Below are positions 43,228-53,111 of a stretch of DNA of 64,000 nucleotides, in pieces. Made by a program: the position numbers and the translations under genes. Each line of letters begins with the position of its first letter. Position 1 is the stretch's first letter. This DNA is from Ciborinia camelliae (taxonomy: Eukaryota; Ascomycota; Leotiomycetes; Helotiales; Sclerotiniaceae). Below the pieces are notes generated by a model. It did no database searches and had not been told where the DNA came from. It saw nothing but the letters and a program-made list of their open reading frames with translations. The stretch spans positions 62,001 through 126,000 of the forward strand of contig JANPYM010000019.1 of assembly GCA_025890175.1 (NCBI GenBank), in the 5' to 3' direction.

Positions 43228-44187
43228 ATGGCCGACCGTACATATGGTATTCCCATTTGGGAAAACTGGATTTTGATCGAAGCACTTTGGCAGGTCAGGA
43301 TTTTATCAGAGGTACATTTTGTTTCTATTCCTTTATCTTTCCCCTTATTCGTTTCTTTCCCTTATATTATTCCCTTCAATCATTTTATTTGGTTTTCCTC
43401 CTTCACTTTTCTTTTTATGGCTGACCCAAACTAACCGTTTATAGAAATGTTTGCCGGATTATGTTTGCCATGCCGCGACTCGATCGACACTCCAGAGGGC
43501 TCGGGAAAGCAGGATCATTGGGTTAAAATGCTCAAGTTGTATAACAATATACCTCTCGAAGAATCCTTCGAAAATGTTACCATTGAGGATTTTGTATTTG
43601 CGGAGAAACCTAGGCCTGCTCGTAGATCCCAAACCGTTGAAACTCCCCAAACGGTGCTTCATCAGATGAAGTATATTCCTGTTCGACTACGGCGTCAAGG
43701 AATTGCCGTACGCGGAGCACCAGTGAGTATCAATCAACGAAGTCAGGAAGAGGGTGAAGATGATCATACATTGACGGTGGATACTCCTGAGAAGGTTGAT
43801 TGGATTAGGGAAGACGGCCGTCATATGGATGCCAGAATGGGCGAGGAAGATGTAGCTGATTATGATATTCCTGATGATCAGGTGACGGAAAATATGAGAA
43901 AAGAGCGACAAACGTTTCTGGTAGATGACGATAGTGACGAGGCTGACGAGATGGATGTGGAGGCTGGCGAGATAGATGTGCAGGCTTTCATTGCGGCAGG
44001 GCGTGAGATCAGGCTTGGGTATGAGAGGGAGACTGAGGAGGAGAACAGAAGAAACAGGAAGAATAACATAGGTCGCGCTAATCAATCAAAAACGAATTCC
44101 CTTTATGATACTCCTTCACCTGTACGGTTTAGGAACGTAATGTCAAAGAATCTTGGAATAAAAAATCTTTCTTTTTATTCACATTAG
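43228..44187 (+). pseudogene. 3' gene remnant beyond the A/T block (246-codon acidic frame plus upstream exon)
   Basis: The upstream piece MADRTYGIPIWENWILIEAL, WQVRILSE ends at donor GTACAT (43312) and is preceded by a branch-site consensus TACTAATC (43214) with no AG before the coding start. The downstream frame (43447-44187) reads GSGKQDHWVKMLKLYNNIPL, EESFENVTIEDFVFAEKPRP, VDWIREDGRHMDARM, DDDSDEADEMDVEAGEIDVQ and RNVMSKNLGIKNL. An acceptor TTTATAG at 43444 would give the wrong phase for this frame; TCCAGAG (43497) gives phase 0 and a 186-nt intron. The acidic, Arg-rich style resembles the HMG/AT-hook gene upstream of the block, so I infer that they are halves of one disrupted gene. It could instead be a separate gene starting at 43228 or 43447. 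Confidence 0.45.
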
Positions 44188-44438
44188 TTTATCTAGATAT
44201 ATGGAAAGGGATAACACTATGAGGTGTCTCTAGACGCTCCCAATACTTTATTGGGAGAAACCTAACCCTTGAGTCCATTTATTTTCATTGCCATTATTGT
44301 CCCCATATGAACATAGATGCCCGGTATCCCTAGCCTTGAATCCTTCCTCCATTCTCACCCTCGTCCTCCGATTCGGATCCTGACGACTGCCGTGGCCAAA
44401 AAGCCTGCCGTGGCCACAAAGCCCACCAGTTACAATTG

Positions 44439-44903
44439 CTAGTAGTGTAAATAACGCTGGAGATGGTAGCATTCTCCGGCCACGGTGTAGACAAGCCTCT
44501 TGAATAGATGCAGCTTACGTTACCAACCCAAATCTTTACTGTATGGTTTGCAAAGAGATGAGCTTCAATATCCTCGTGTCGATGAGATTCTCTATCCAAG
44601 AAACTGATTTGGCCAAGATGATTAAATTCCTTTCCCTCTTTCAAAGACAAGGAGATTCCATCGAATTTGGCAATATCATATGTTGTTTGACGGAAAGGAC
44701 GCAAAGTAAGGTAGTAGGTGGTGGAAGGAGATGGTGGTGCCGAAAAAACTCGGGAATCATGTGTTTGGTTATAGGGTGTGTCTTTTTTGAAAATAAATTA
44801 ATATTTATGTAATGTTTGCAAAATAACTAAAACAGGAGAACTTACAAGAAAAACGACATGTTCCATTTCGTTTAGTATAATCGTTGGATTTGGCATTTGC
44901 CAT
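44439..44903 (-). CDS. Three-exon gene, 112-residue protein of unknown function
   Basis: Exons are 44903-44846, 44781-44519 and 44456-44439. Introns are 64 nt (GTAAGT...AAAAAG) and 62 nt (GTAAGC...CTCCAG). The spliced frame is exactly 113 codons: MANAKSNDYTKRNGTCRFSY, TPYNQTHDSRVFSAPPSPST, TYYLTLRPFRQTTYDIAKFD, GISLSLKEGKEFNHLGQISF, LDRESHRHEDIEAHLFANHT, VKIWVGNRYLHY. No signal peptide or known motif; a basic, Tyr/Thr-rich N-terminus and a beta-rich C-terminus. Exact phase agreement over three exons is the main argument that it is real. If the second intron is not used, the frame instead runs on to 44330. Confidence 0.55.
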
Positions 44904-45076
44904 TTTGACTATCTTGGAAGCTGGAATCGGTTGCGGTGATGGATGATCTAGATCATGTTGTTGTTAGAAATAACCTCTATGCGATGAATTTGTAGGGTTT
45001 AATCTTTAGTGGCGTTGGTGGCTTCAATGGCGTTAGTGGCTATAGTGACAGGGCTACTTATGCTTAAATTACGTGG

Positions 45077-45294
45077 GGAAACGGTTCTAGTAACAGGGGT
45101 GGATTTATCGGGTCACATGGGGACTAGACTAGCGTAGTATTAGCTCAGGACCTTGCTTCCCAGTTTAGATCTTGAATCCACATCCCCTTCCAAGGAAACC
45201 AAGCTATTTTCTGGAAACGGTTCTAGTAACAGGGGTGGATTTATCAGGTCACATGGGGACTAGATTAGCGTAGTATTAGCTTAGGATCTTGCTT
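45077..45294 (+). repeat. Direct repeat, about 80 bp, two copies 136 bp apart
   Basis: GGAAACGGTTCTAGTAACAG through GGGGACTAGAYTAGCGTAGT and ATTAGCTYAGGAYCTTGCTT begins at 45077 and again at 45213. Differences are transitions only (CGGG/CAGG, C/T), compatible with mild RIP. Confidence 0.85.
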
Positions 45295-45300
45295 ATACTA

Positions 45301-45692
45301 TACTATAGTGGGCAAACCCACAGAGCCTGAAACGTATTTTTTTATCTTTAAAATATTTATAATAATTATATGTTGAGATTAGGTAGATCACGTGAAGGTG
45401 CAAGTTGTGTGATGTATTTGAAATTACTACTAGAACTAAGGTTGAACCTTGTATGCTATTTAAGCTTAAGATAGGGCGCTAAGCCGTATTAGGCCTACGG
45501 CCCGCTTCGCGGTCCGTACGGCTCATACGGCCCTGGCTACTCTCAACATTATATATTAGTATATATTAATTTTAATTTTTATTTTATTTTTTATTTATAT
45601 TTTGTTTTTTAATACTAATATATAATTATTATAAATATTTTAAAAATAAAAAAATACGTTTTAAACTCTATAGGTTTGTTCACTATAGTAAT
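45301..45692. mobile_element. Mariner-like MITE with about 65-bp TIRs and GC-rich core
   Basis: Left TACTATAGTGGGCAAACCCA... and right complement TACTATAGTGAACAAACCTA... Similarity extends to AACGTATTTTTTTATYTTTA AAATATTTATAATAAT. TA dinucleotides flank both ends and the CTATAGTG terminus is Tc1/mariner-like. The core contains CGTATTAGGCCTACGGCCCG CTTCGCGGTCCG, an unusually GC-rich palindromic patch in an otherwise A/T-biased element. No transposase ORF. Confidence 0.65.
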
Positions 45693-46260
45693 ATATAATA
45701 TATAATCATATAAAATCTATTGTACTATAAAGTTTTTATAATAATAATTTTTTAAAATTTTATATATATTATATTTTTAAAATATAATATTAAGATATAC
45801 AATCACGTGATCCGAACGCAGTAAAGTGGAGGGGTCGTTTTTGCTCCCGCCCCGGAACCCTTCCACTTCGTTTCAGGCAAAAATCCCACATTGCCCATCG
45901 AGTAAATGTTTTCTGATTGATTCGGATTTAATCTCTTCTGGATCTTGTCAATTCTCTTGGGTTGTGTGATCAGACTGTCCAGCCCTCCTCTTCCCTCTGC
46001 ACCACTTAAATTGTATACAAGTAAAAATCATATTCAAATATCTCATTCCTAAGTCTTTCAAAGCTATCTAAGTATTTAATTACAGCTCAAATCCGTTTCT
46101 AGTATACCATCACTTGTAAAATTCCAGCCAATAGAAAAGCACACCAATTATGGCTATTGTGAGATGCCAATGCTCGAGGAGCAAGAGACTTAGAGTTACT
46201 CTTGCCAGGGTTTTGTCTTAAGTTCCCTGATACTCACTCAGATGTTGATTCATTGGAAAG
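45693..46260. other. AT-rich spacer then promoter-like sequence; no gene
   Basis: A/T-rich until about 45800, then CACGTG-containing ordinary sequence. A short frame from ATG at about 46149 (MAIVRCQCSRSKRLRVTLAR) stops after 23 codons. Confidence 0.35.
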
Positions 46261-46749
46261 ATGACAGCTCCAGTTGGGAGACCCGCACAAATATCCGTCG
46301 TCTGTGAAGAGGAAAAGATAAAGGGGATCAGGCAATTTACAAAAGTGCGGCCTGGCAGGAAGAGAGATACGAGAGATGGGCTCTCAGAAACTCTCCGGAA
46401 AGAAAAGGGACTCCATTAGGAGTTGATGATATTTTCACTCCCGCTCCATCAAGAAGAACCCCCAGCGAAATATCCAAACGAAGTCCTAGCGAAAAAGCCA
46501 AAGTTAGATTTTCCACCGAGCCATACGTCAAGTCAGAGCCGACGTTATCTGAGTCTACCTCGAAGCCAATAGATACGAAATAAAGATGATGCTGTAGTAG
46601 GCGAATGGAAAGTTGAATGGATGGAAGACAAAGGTTTAGAAGGTAAATCTTATCAAGATTGGCCTCTCGAACGGAAGAGGGAATGGAAGGCTGAGGAAGT
46701 CGCCTTCCGAGAAGAATTGGAAAAGAAGCGCAATTCGTACGGAAAATAA
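46261..46749 (+). pseudogene. Frameshifted gene, unidentified
   Basis: From ATG at 46261 three phases carry protein-like sequence in order: MTAPVGRPAQISVVCEEEKI, KGIRQFTKVRPGRKRDTRDG LSETLRKEK; then in another phase GTPLGVDDIFTPAPSRRTPS, EISKRSPSEKAKVRFSTEPY; then DDAVVGEWKVEWMEDKGLEG, KSYQDWPLERKREWKAEEVA, ending SYGK at 46749. The first shift is near the GAAAAGGGACT run (about 46410) and the second near 46580. Two indels suggest a decayed gene, although a short intron at the second site is possible. The family is unknown; Trp/Glu/Lys-rich helices at the C-terminus. Confidence 0.45.
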
Positions 46750-46858
46750 GAAAACAAATCGAATCTATTTCCAAGGCATTTGGTAGAAAGTGTTTCTTTG
46801 TTTTTTGATGGTTAATGAAATTGGGGTGGGATTCTGGTTGCAATAGATAAACATAAAA

Positions 46859-47290
46859 TTATTCACAATCTTTCATTAAGCTCTGTTGATCACCATTGAA
46901 TGATATCGCCATGTCTCTAGCATTCTCCAACCCTCCTATACTATAGATATCTCTCGCCCATACTCTCCTACACTTCCCCTCCTTCTCCAATTCTCTTAGA
47001 CTCTGAGGCTCAATCTTTCGTGGGCGAACAATCGTAAGCTTAGTTCGGATCAATGATAATAACTTGAGGGGTGAGAACTGAAAAGTCATAATGCATGCGA
47101 GTCGATCCCGATGGCACTGGTATGAAGGAGCGACAAGTGCAAGAAGGGATATTTTGCGAATGGAAAAGGTATCGATCGTTTAGTAGAATATTTGAGGAGG
47201 AAGTTGAATAGGTTGAATAGGTTGTGGTGATTCCGTATTATCGTAAGCACCGCGGCCCTTGTTGACATTTGGATCTTCGTTGGAGCTCAT
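46859..47290 (-). pseudogene. Single-frame gene with one in-frame TAA, unidentified
   Basis: ATG at 47290 starts MSSNEDPNVNKGRGAYDNTE, SPQPIQPIQLPPQIFY, then TAA. The same frame continues without further stop: TIDTFSIRKISLLALVAPSY, QCHRDRLACIMTFQFS, RTKLTIVRPRKIEPQSLREL, EKEGKCRRVWARDIYSIGGL, ending MKDCE at 46859. A single C-to-T change (CAA to TAA) explains the break. Alternatively the TAA lies inside an intron, since TTCTACTAAAC resembles a branch site. No family recognised. Confidence 0.45.
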
Positions 47291-47574
47291 AGTGACCGTG
47301 GGATTTGAAACTAGATAGTATAGTATCAGATAAGGAGTAAATATCGACGATTTTATTTTCTTATCACTAACCTAATTCTCTGATATTCAGACAATATAAT
47401 CCAAGGCAGTCGGTTTGATGTATGATGAAGTTGATGGTAAGGTGAAATTGATGGTAAGTTGATGTATGGTGAAGTTGATGGTCTGGAAGATATGAATTCG
47501 GAAGGATTCACAAAAAGGAAAGGGGCAATAATCCACCAATCAATGCCGACACACTTCCTGGCTCAAATTACCTT

Positions 47575-47754
47575 CAGGGCTGGGCACCAGTACCCCATCC
47601 GCGGTATTTGACCCATACGGATGGTCAGTCTACCTTGTAGCGAGAATTTATCATGTGAGGTTATGCCTAACACCCTACCCCGTAGGATGTAGTAGGGTGG
47701 TAACCCTTTGATTTCTACCCGGGTCTACTCTCGGGTACCTTTTGCCCAGCCCTG
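47575..47754. mobile_element. hAT-like MITE, 180 bp, with 8-bp target duplication
   Basis: Starts CAGGGCTGGGCACC and ends TTTTGCCCAGCCCTG. Flanked by ATTACCTT at 47567-47574 and 47755-47762. Eight-base duplications and CAGGG-type ends are hAT hallmarks. Internal ACCCTACCCCGTAGGATRTWG blocks recur in a related copy at 63508. Non-autonomous. Confidence 0.85.
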
Positions 47755-47961
47755 ATTACCTTTGTACTCCCCTTTACTGACCACCATGTTTCTGTGAGTG
47801 CTTTGGTCAAGAGCCGTTCTTCGATAAAAAAAAGCCAAATCTGAAGTCCGGTGTTCTTATAGTTAATAGAGAATGTCATTGTTCATTATTAATAAGACAT
47901 TCTTATCTTTAGATGTTTTGTTTCTTAGCCTTCACATTCTTATATCGATGTTTTTGTAACT

Positions 47962-49714
47962 ATGCACATTATACATTTGTATTCAATATCAATGATTTCA
48001 ATCCTTCTTATGCCATTCATATTCAGGACTTTACAAATTATAATAAAATATGTTTCCCTCGCCATGCCAAGATATCTGCAATATCCCTATGCTCTTCAGC
48101 GTCATAAGCACCTAGGCCCATGGACTCGGTTAGAAGTCCTACTTACGGTTGCATATGTTGGTGCTAATTCCATCTGTCTGGGCTTTCGAGTGTCAAGCTT
48201 TTCGGATTCTGGAACTAGAGCCGGAAGTCTTGCTCTGGTGAATATACTGCCATTATTCTTAGGCACTTGAGTTTCTTATCAGATCTGATAGGTATCTCTG
48301 TCAGAAACTTTCGAAAGATGCATCTCAATATTGCTGTTATGATTTCTATTTTGACTTTATTTCATGCGCTTGTAAAAGTTGAGTCAGAATCCACCTTTAC
48401 TCTTCTTACGCAAAGTAACATTTCAGCAATAATTGTAAGTAGCCAAAACACGATATCTCATTGGCCATTCACTCACATCTGAACAATAACTATAGGCCGG
48501 CTCCTGCATGGGATTTTTATTGATCCTATCTTGGGTCGTGAAATTTATCTGGTTTGAAACCTATGTGAAGGTACATCATTTTATCGGAATTATTATTCCA
48601 ATATCTTTGTACTTCCATCTCCCAAATGAAACTTTACTTCCCAGAGGGTTTATTTACATACTTGCCCTTATTTATGCATTCTCAACTCTTCTGGAACTCT
48701 GGACTCTGATCTATCGTAACGGTGTCTTGATGAGAACTAGCTCGAACAAGTTTTGTTTGGGAGCAAAAGTTCACGAGGTCCGTGTTGGGGACTCGGCATC
48801 CCCAGGACCAATATATCTAACATTGATGTTGAGAAGACCTTTGAACATACAAGCTGGACAATATATCAACCTCTGTATATCAAGTGTGAGCTATTGGTCT
48901 TTCATTCAAAGTCATCCATTTGTGGTGGTCTCATGGAATGTTGAGATAAGCAATGAACTTTACCTGGAGCTTTTGATCAAACCCCGGAAAGGATGGACTA
49001 AAAACCTTTATCAGAGGGCTAGAACTGGAGATTTGAGAAATTCTATCGCAATATTTTCTGGGCCTCATGGGATACCGGTGAGAGTTGAGAGGTACGAGTA
49101 TATATTGATGGTTGCCAAGTATTACGGTATCGCAGCTTTCTTGCCACTTCTCAAGCGGCTGGTCTCGTTGATTAAGACCAAGTGCCTGGTCAATAGAGTT
49201 TGTCTGGTTTGGGAGCTTAGTGATCTTGACACAAAAGAGAATGCCGATATAATTGCTCCATCTCTTAATAGTATTCTAGACGAAGACAAAAGTTCGAGAG
49301 CAGGCGAAGTATACCTACCAACTTCTAACTCCATCGAATGATTATTTACTACTAGTCAGGTTCTTCACTTGTTCGTATATTCAATAGCATCTCAATTTAA
49401 TATTGCAGAAGGGAAATGTCGAACTCTTGGTAAACGAATTAAGATATATAATACGCAGTTTTCAATGAAGAAGGTGTTTGAAGAGGAAATCAACAGGATT
49501 CAGGAAATGAAACATTCTTCAGAAGTTGATATGCTAATAGTCAGTAAGAGCTATTATAACAATCCTCAATAATAACACTTGTTCTAACTCGATTTCAGCT
49601 TCTACATCTCCTCACAATCGAGATGAGCTAAAGGGGCTTCTGCATTCTGCTCCGACGGGGCTTAACATCAGTTTGGTAGACTTAGATTTCCAGCCTTCCG
49701 AAATGGCTCCATAA
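47962..49714 (+). pseudogene. Ferric reductase-like transmembrane protein (FRE/NOX family), frameshifted
   Basis: The parts are in family order: MPRYLQYPYALQRHKHLGPW, TRLEVLLTVAYVGANSICLG, GTRAGSLALVNILPLFLG; then after a phase shift near 48266 LSFLSDLIGISVRNFRKMHL, NIAVMISILTLFHALV; intron 48435-48495; GSCMGFLLILSWVVKFIWFE, VKVHHFIGIIIPISLYFHL; the FAD region SHPFVVVSWN and NAD part FSGPHGIPVR, YEYILMVAKYYGIAAFLPLL; intron 49309-49359; FNIAEGKCRTLGKRI; a further intron (from GTAAGA at about 49543) and a tail LVDLDFQPSEMAP (stop 49714). These enzymes reduce Fe3+ at the plasma membrane using NADPH. The LGT/LSFL junction lacks bases of the usual LGPHLSFL motif, so the frame is broken there. The usual NAD-binding cysteine motif is also replaced, so function is probably lost. 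Confidence 0.7.
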
Positions 49715-49826
49715 ATTTCGGAAGCAGGAAATGGCTTCATGAATCCAATATAATATAAAGCAACAAGATAGAACGGAGTAGATTGTTTTAGATTATCTGA
49801 GTCCACATTTACTAAGTTTTACAAAG

Positions 49827-50822
49827 ATGAATCATATAGATTTAAGAAATTTGTCAATTCAACATGCATATCACCTTTTGAAACCACTTCTCGAGACAAT
49901 AGCAAATGCCAAAAGAATTCTCATTCTGGTAGGCCCGGATATATTGCCCGAGATTAAGGGTAAGTTATATGAAGCTCTTAATACCGTAACTTATAGATAT
50001 TTGATAGACGTAAACCCAACTGTGTTCCACTACTTCATTACCACCATAGCTCAACAAGGCCGCTTGCTGGGTTGCTCCACTAAAGACACGAAAAGCTTTG
50101 GCCCAGTGCTTGATGAACTTTTAGAGGGTTGCAATCTGAAAGATAAATCACCTAGCTTCGATCATAATAATGGGTGTGTGTGGGGCCCATTTCTCGAAAA
50201 TTCTGAAGAAGAAGGACCTACTGTAGTCATTCTAGCTGGTCTTCGCCAGCCCTCGGAGCTATATTCGGAGGGGCAGAGGTATTGCAACCAGATGAAAGAT
50301 TCTATACCTGTTTGGATTAGCCCGGAGCCTGGAGAGATATTTGGCTTGCGCCAATCCAATGTGCTTGGAACATGTGACCAAGTAGCCACTCACATGATGA
50401 CTTGGAGGCTGGAAAGAATGCCAAACGCTTTACACGATACCGAGGTTGCAAGACTCCGGGTAAAGTGGAACTTATATATTGCACGATCGGAACCTGCGGC
50501 ATTTCTGGATTTGTGTAACAGTATTGACGAAGAATCTCTAATGCATTTGATGCAGAGGAATGAAGTTCTTGCTTCACGTCTTGCTACCGTTGTCAAGAGG
50601 TATCACGATTGTATTGCCGATGATGGCGATGTTGTGATGACTTCGGATTCCACCGGTTATGATGAAAGTGTAGATTATGGTAAATTGATGGAAGATGAAT
50701 CTCTGGATACTCTTGATCAAATAATCTTTAAGGATAGTTTCCTTCGATCGTCTACAGATGTCCAACCCGAGCCCAAGACAAATGGCCCAATAGAGGAGAC
50801 CTCCTTGCCCATATCGTTATGA
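49827..50822 (+). CDS. Sirtuin-like protein lacking catalytic motifs (331 residues, 3' end uncertain)
   Basis: ATG at 49827. Residues 17-45 (LLKPLLETIANAKRILILVG, then PDILPEI) align with the sirtuin start LxxIAxxLxxAKRIVVLTGAG IS; 64-90 (PTVFHYFITTIAQQGRLLG, CSTKDTKSF) with PxxxHxFLxxLxxxGKLLR xYTQNID; 130-190 (GPTVVILAGLRQPSE... IPVWISPEPGE... GTCDQVATHMM) with the DxxIVxGTSL, IxIN and GDCDEV segments. Spacing suits Hst3/Hst4-type fungal sirtuins. The NAD-binding GAGxS has become GPDIL, TQNxD has become TKDTK, and the catalytic His and zinc CxxC pairs are missing. Thus either a pseudoenzyme or a decaying gene. The stop TGA (50820) is followed by the same open frame (next entry). Confidence 0.5.
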   Translation: MNHIDLRNLSIQHAYHLLKPLLETIANAKRILILVGPDILPEIKGKLYEALNTVTYRYLIDVNPTVFHYFITTIAQQGRLLGCSTKDTKSFGPVLDELLEGCNLKDKSPSFDHNNGCVWGPFLENSEEEGPTVVILAGLRQPSELYSEGQRYCNQMKDSIPVWISPEPGEIFGLRQSNVLGTCDQVATHMMTWRLERMPNALHDTEVARLRVKWNLYIARSEPAAFLDLCNSIDEESLMHLMQRNEVLASRLATVVKRYHDCIADDGDVVMTSDSTGYDESVDYGKLMEDESLDTLDQIIFKDSFLRSSTDVQPEPKTNGPIEETSLPISL

Positions 50823-52788
50823 GAGCCGGGGACTAATTCATTGTACATCAATAGTGGTAAAAGCTCGTCCACAAACACCCCAATTCCACCAATCCAACAA
50901 GTAGACTTATTTCAATCAATGCCCGAAAGTTTGACACCAGTTGAGAGAAGTTCCGGTGTTGAGAATCATGCTAGTGTCTCACCTATGTTTGTAGAGACAC
51001 AGTCTATGCGAGAAATCTCAACACCAATTCAGCAACTTACTTCACCTATGTTTATCAGGACACACTCTACGCGAGCAGATTCAACTCCTTTATTTCAAAG
51101 TATCAATCATGACCGTATGTCTAGCAAGCCCCAATCTAAACCTGCAAGCCCAACATCCATTCAGCAAGATGTTGAAAGTCATCATACCTCACCTAGAAGC
51201 ATATATTCTACGCATGCAACTCCTTCATATCAAAATATCAATGATGACCGTATGACTAGCAAGCAGCAATCTGGGCCTGCAAACTCAACACCAGCTGATG
51301 ATCAATTTAATATTATTGAATCGCCGCCCAAAGGCCCAACTCCATTGGAACAAGATGAGAATCGGGAATTTATATTATCAACCAATTCTCACTCTAGACA
51401 CATAAACTCAATACCCATTCAGTCAAGTTTTTCACCTACCTATATTCAGACCGAGTCGACAAAATCATCATGAATGCCTCCAGATGACTATCATGGCTCT
51501 TCAGTCCATGGCCTCCCCGAAATTGAGATGATTAGCAATCGTGAATTGCCAGTCTCCGTTGATCATGTCTCCCCCCAAGCTACTGAGGGTGGATTGAATC
51601 TTGTCAGTTTGGTCTCTGAAGAGTAGGCTGCGCAAAAAAAACCCGCCCCGTACGGGTTATTTGCAAATAATCTGCAAATAACCCACTTACCCGCGGGTTT
51701 CATAAATAATTCATAAATATTCATAAATGTAGTATAAAAGTTATGAATAGTATAAAATATATTAGATTAGTATAAAAATTAGTATAAAAATTGTGAATAG
51801 CTTCAAAAAATAAGCGAGATCCATCAAAATCCACCAAAAGATCCACAAAACCCGTAAATCCGTAAATAATCCGCACCCGGCGGGTAGATGGGTTATTTGC
51901 AGATTATTTGTACCCGCCCCGTACGGGGCACGGGTTACCCATTAGGATTTCAGCATTACCCGCCCCGCGGGTACCCGTTGCGCAGCCTACTGAAGAGAGT
52001 ATGGGAACCGAATATACTACATTTGAGGATGAGAGTACAATTGAAAACGTTACATCAAAAAAAGGAGGGGGGGACTATGAGAAGAAGACATAAATACTTT
52101 AGACCTTCGACCCTAGCCTCTAAATTTGGTGGTGAGGGGGAGATCTATCTTTGTTTGAAAGAGGCAGTTTTAACCAGAAGGAAATTACCCTACCGAAATT
52201 CGAGGATATCATCCAGTGCAAGCGACACGCAGAGTGCGTTGGCGAATTTATGGAGGGTCATTGATAGACAGCATCAACAGGTACTCAGGCTTCGAGATAC
52301 ACATTATAGATTCTCAGAAGCCTTTCGCGCAGAATCTCAGGATCTCGGCTGGGATTTGCAAACTCAAATGCCTAAACATATTAAGTCGCTTATGATTGAA
52401 AGGCTGAATATTCCTTGTGGTGATAAGAAAGCCTGGTTAAGGGTGAGGTCAAGATTTACTTAGGGTTAGCATATTGTCGGATTTGTGTGAAATATTCGAC
52501 GCAGATCTCGGAGAGAATAGAAATGTTGCTTTGTGTGCTGGTGGACGTGATATCACCGGTATATTGGAGGCTTACAATATAACTCAGCGTGAGGAATATT
52601 TGAAGATGATCAAAACACGGATAAGTCAGGATCCACAGATCATCGAACGCCTTCGATGTGCCCAATCTCTTTTCCATATGGTTTTAAATGAAGATGAAGA
52701 GCTCGCCGCCAATCTAGTCATAGAACTAGATGAGGATGATCAACGATCATTTGCTGAGGCCGTTAGCGGAATTCCATATTCTTTCTAG
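50823..52788 (+). pseudogene. Broken 3' part of the sirtuin-like gene, split by in-frame TGAs, a MITE and frameshifts
   Basis: Frame 0 continues after TGA 50820: EPGTNSLYINSGKSSSTNTP and a Ser/Thr/Pro repeat region with SPMFxxT.S and INxDRMxSKxQSxPA units, then TGA 51471, MPPDDYHGSSVHGLPEIEMI up to VSLVSEE at 51624. A hAT-like MITE (51625-51989) interrupts here. Beyond it the same frame reads SMGTEYTTFEDESTIENVTS and breaks at a G run (about 52066). Later pieces in other phases are YFRPSTLASKFGGEGEIYLC, LRDTHYRFSEAFRAESQDLG, and (52474-52788) DLCEIFDADLGENRNVALCA, ...AEAVSGIPYSF. Both TGAs can arise from CGA. I infer one long ancestral gene, now inactive 3' of 50822. Confidence 0.5.
51625..51989. 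mobile_element. hAT-like MITE, 365 bp, inserted in the sirtuin-like gene
   Basis: Ends TAGGCTGCGCAA and TTGCGCAGCCTA are perfect inverted repeats. CTGAAGAG is duplicated at 51617-51624 and 51990-51997. Internal ACCCGCCCCGTACGGGT and GCGGGTACCCG blocks are also inverted. Removing the element and one duplication leaves the flanking reading frame continuous, so the insertion post-dates the coding sequence. Confidence 0.9.
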
Positions 52789-53111
52789 ACTTCAAACCCT
52801 GAAATGGCGAACTTGTATCCTAGGTTGCTCAGTGAATGTATAGAAAATGCATTTAATTAGAAAATTGATCAATGCATAGACATCAATGAATGAATGCCGA
52901 AGAGGAGAAACATGTATTGATTTGTAATTGACCTCCAGGGCCTATGTAAATCCCAATGAAAATACCTAGTAACCAACACACTTTCACACTACCATATGTT
53001 AAGGAAAGAACGATAAATCCCAATGAAAATCCTAGAGATACCTAGTAACCCTTCACACTGCCAGATGCTAAAGAAAGAACGATCAATACACTTCGATCAA
53101 TACACTTCACA
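52789..53111. other. Spacer with direct repeats, no gene
   Basis: AATCCCAATGAAAAT...CCTAGTAACC...TTCACACT occurs twice (about 52949 and 53015). Confidence 0.5.

Noticed and set aside
42748..43285. Phe/Ile/Tyr-rich membrane-like frames at the right of the A/T block
   Set aside because: Composition artefacts of A/T DNA; no conserved spacing or start context.
46337..46843. 168-codon minus frame
   Set aside because: Antisense to the three coherent plus-strand pieces of the frameshifted gene at 46261-46749.
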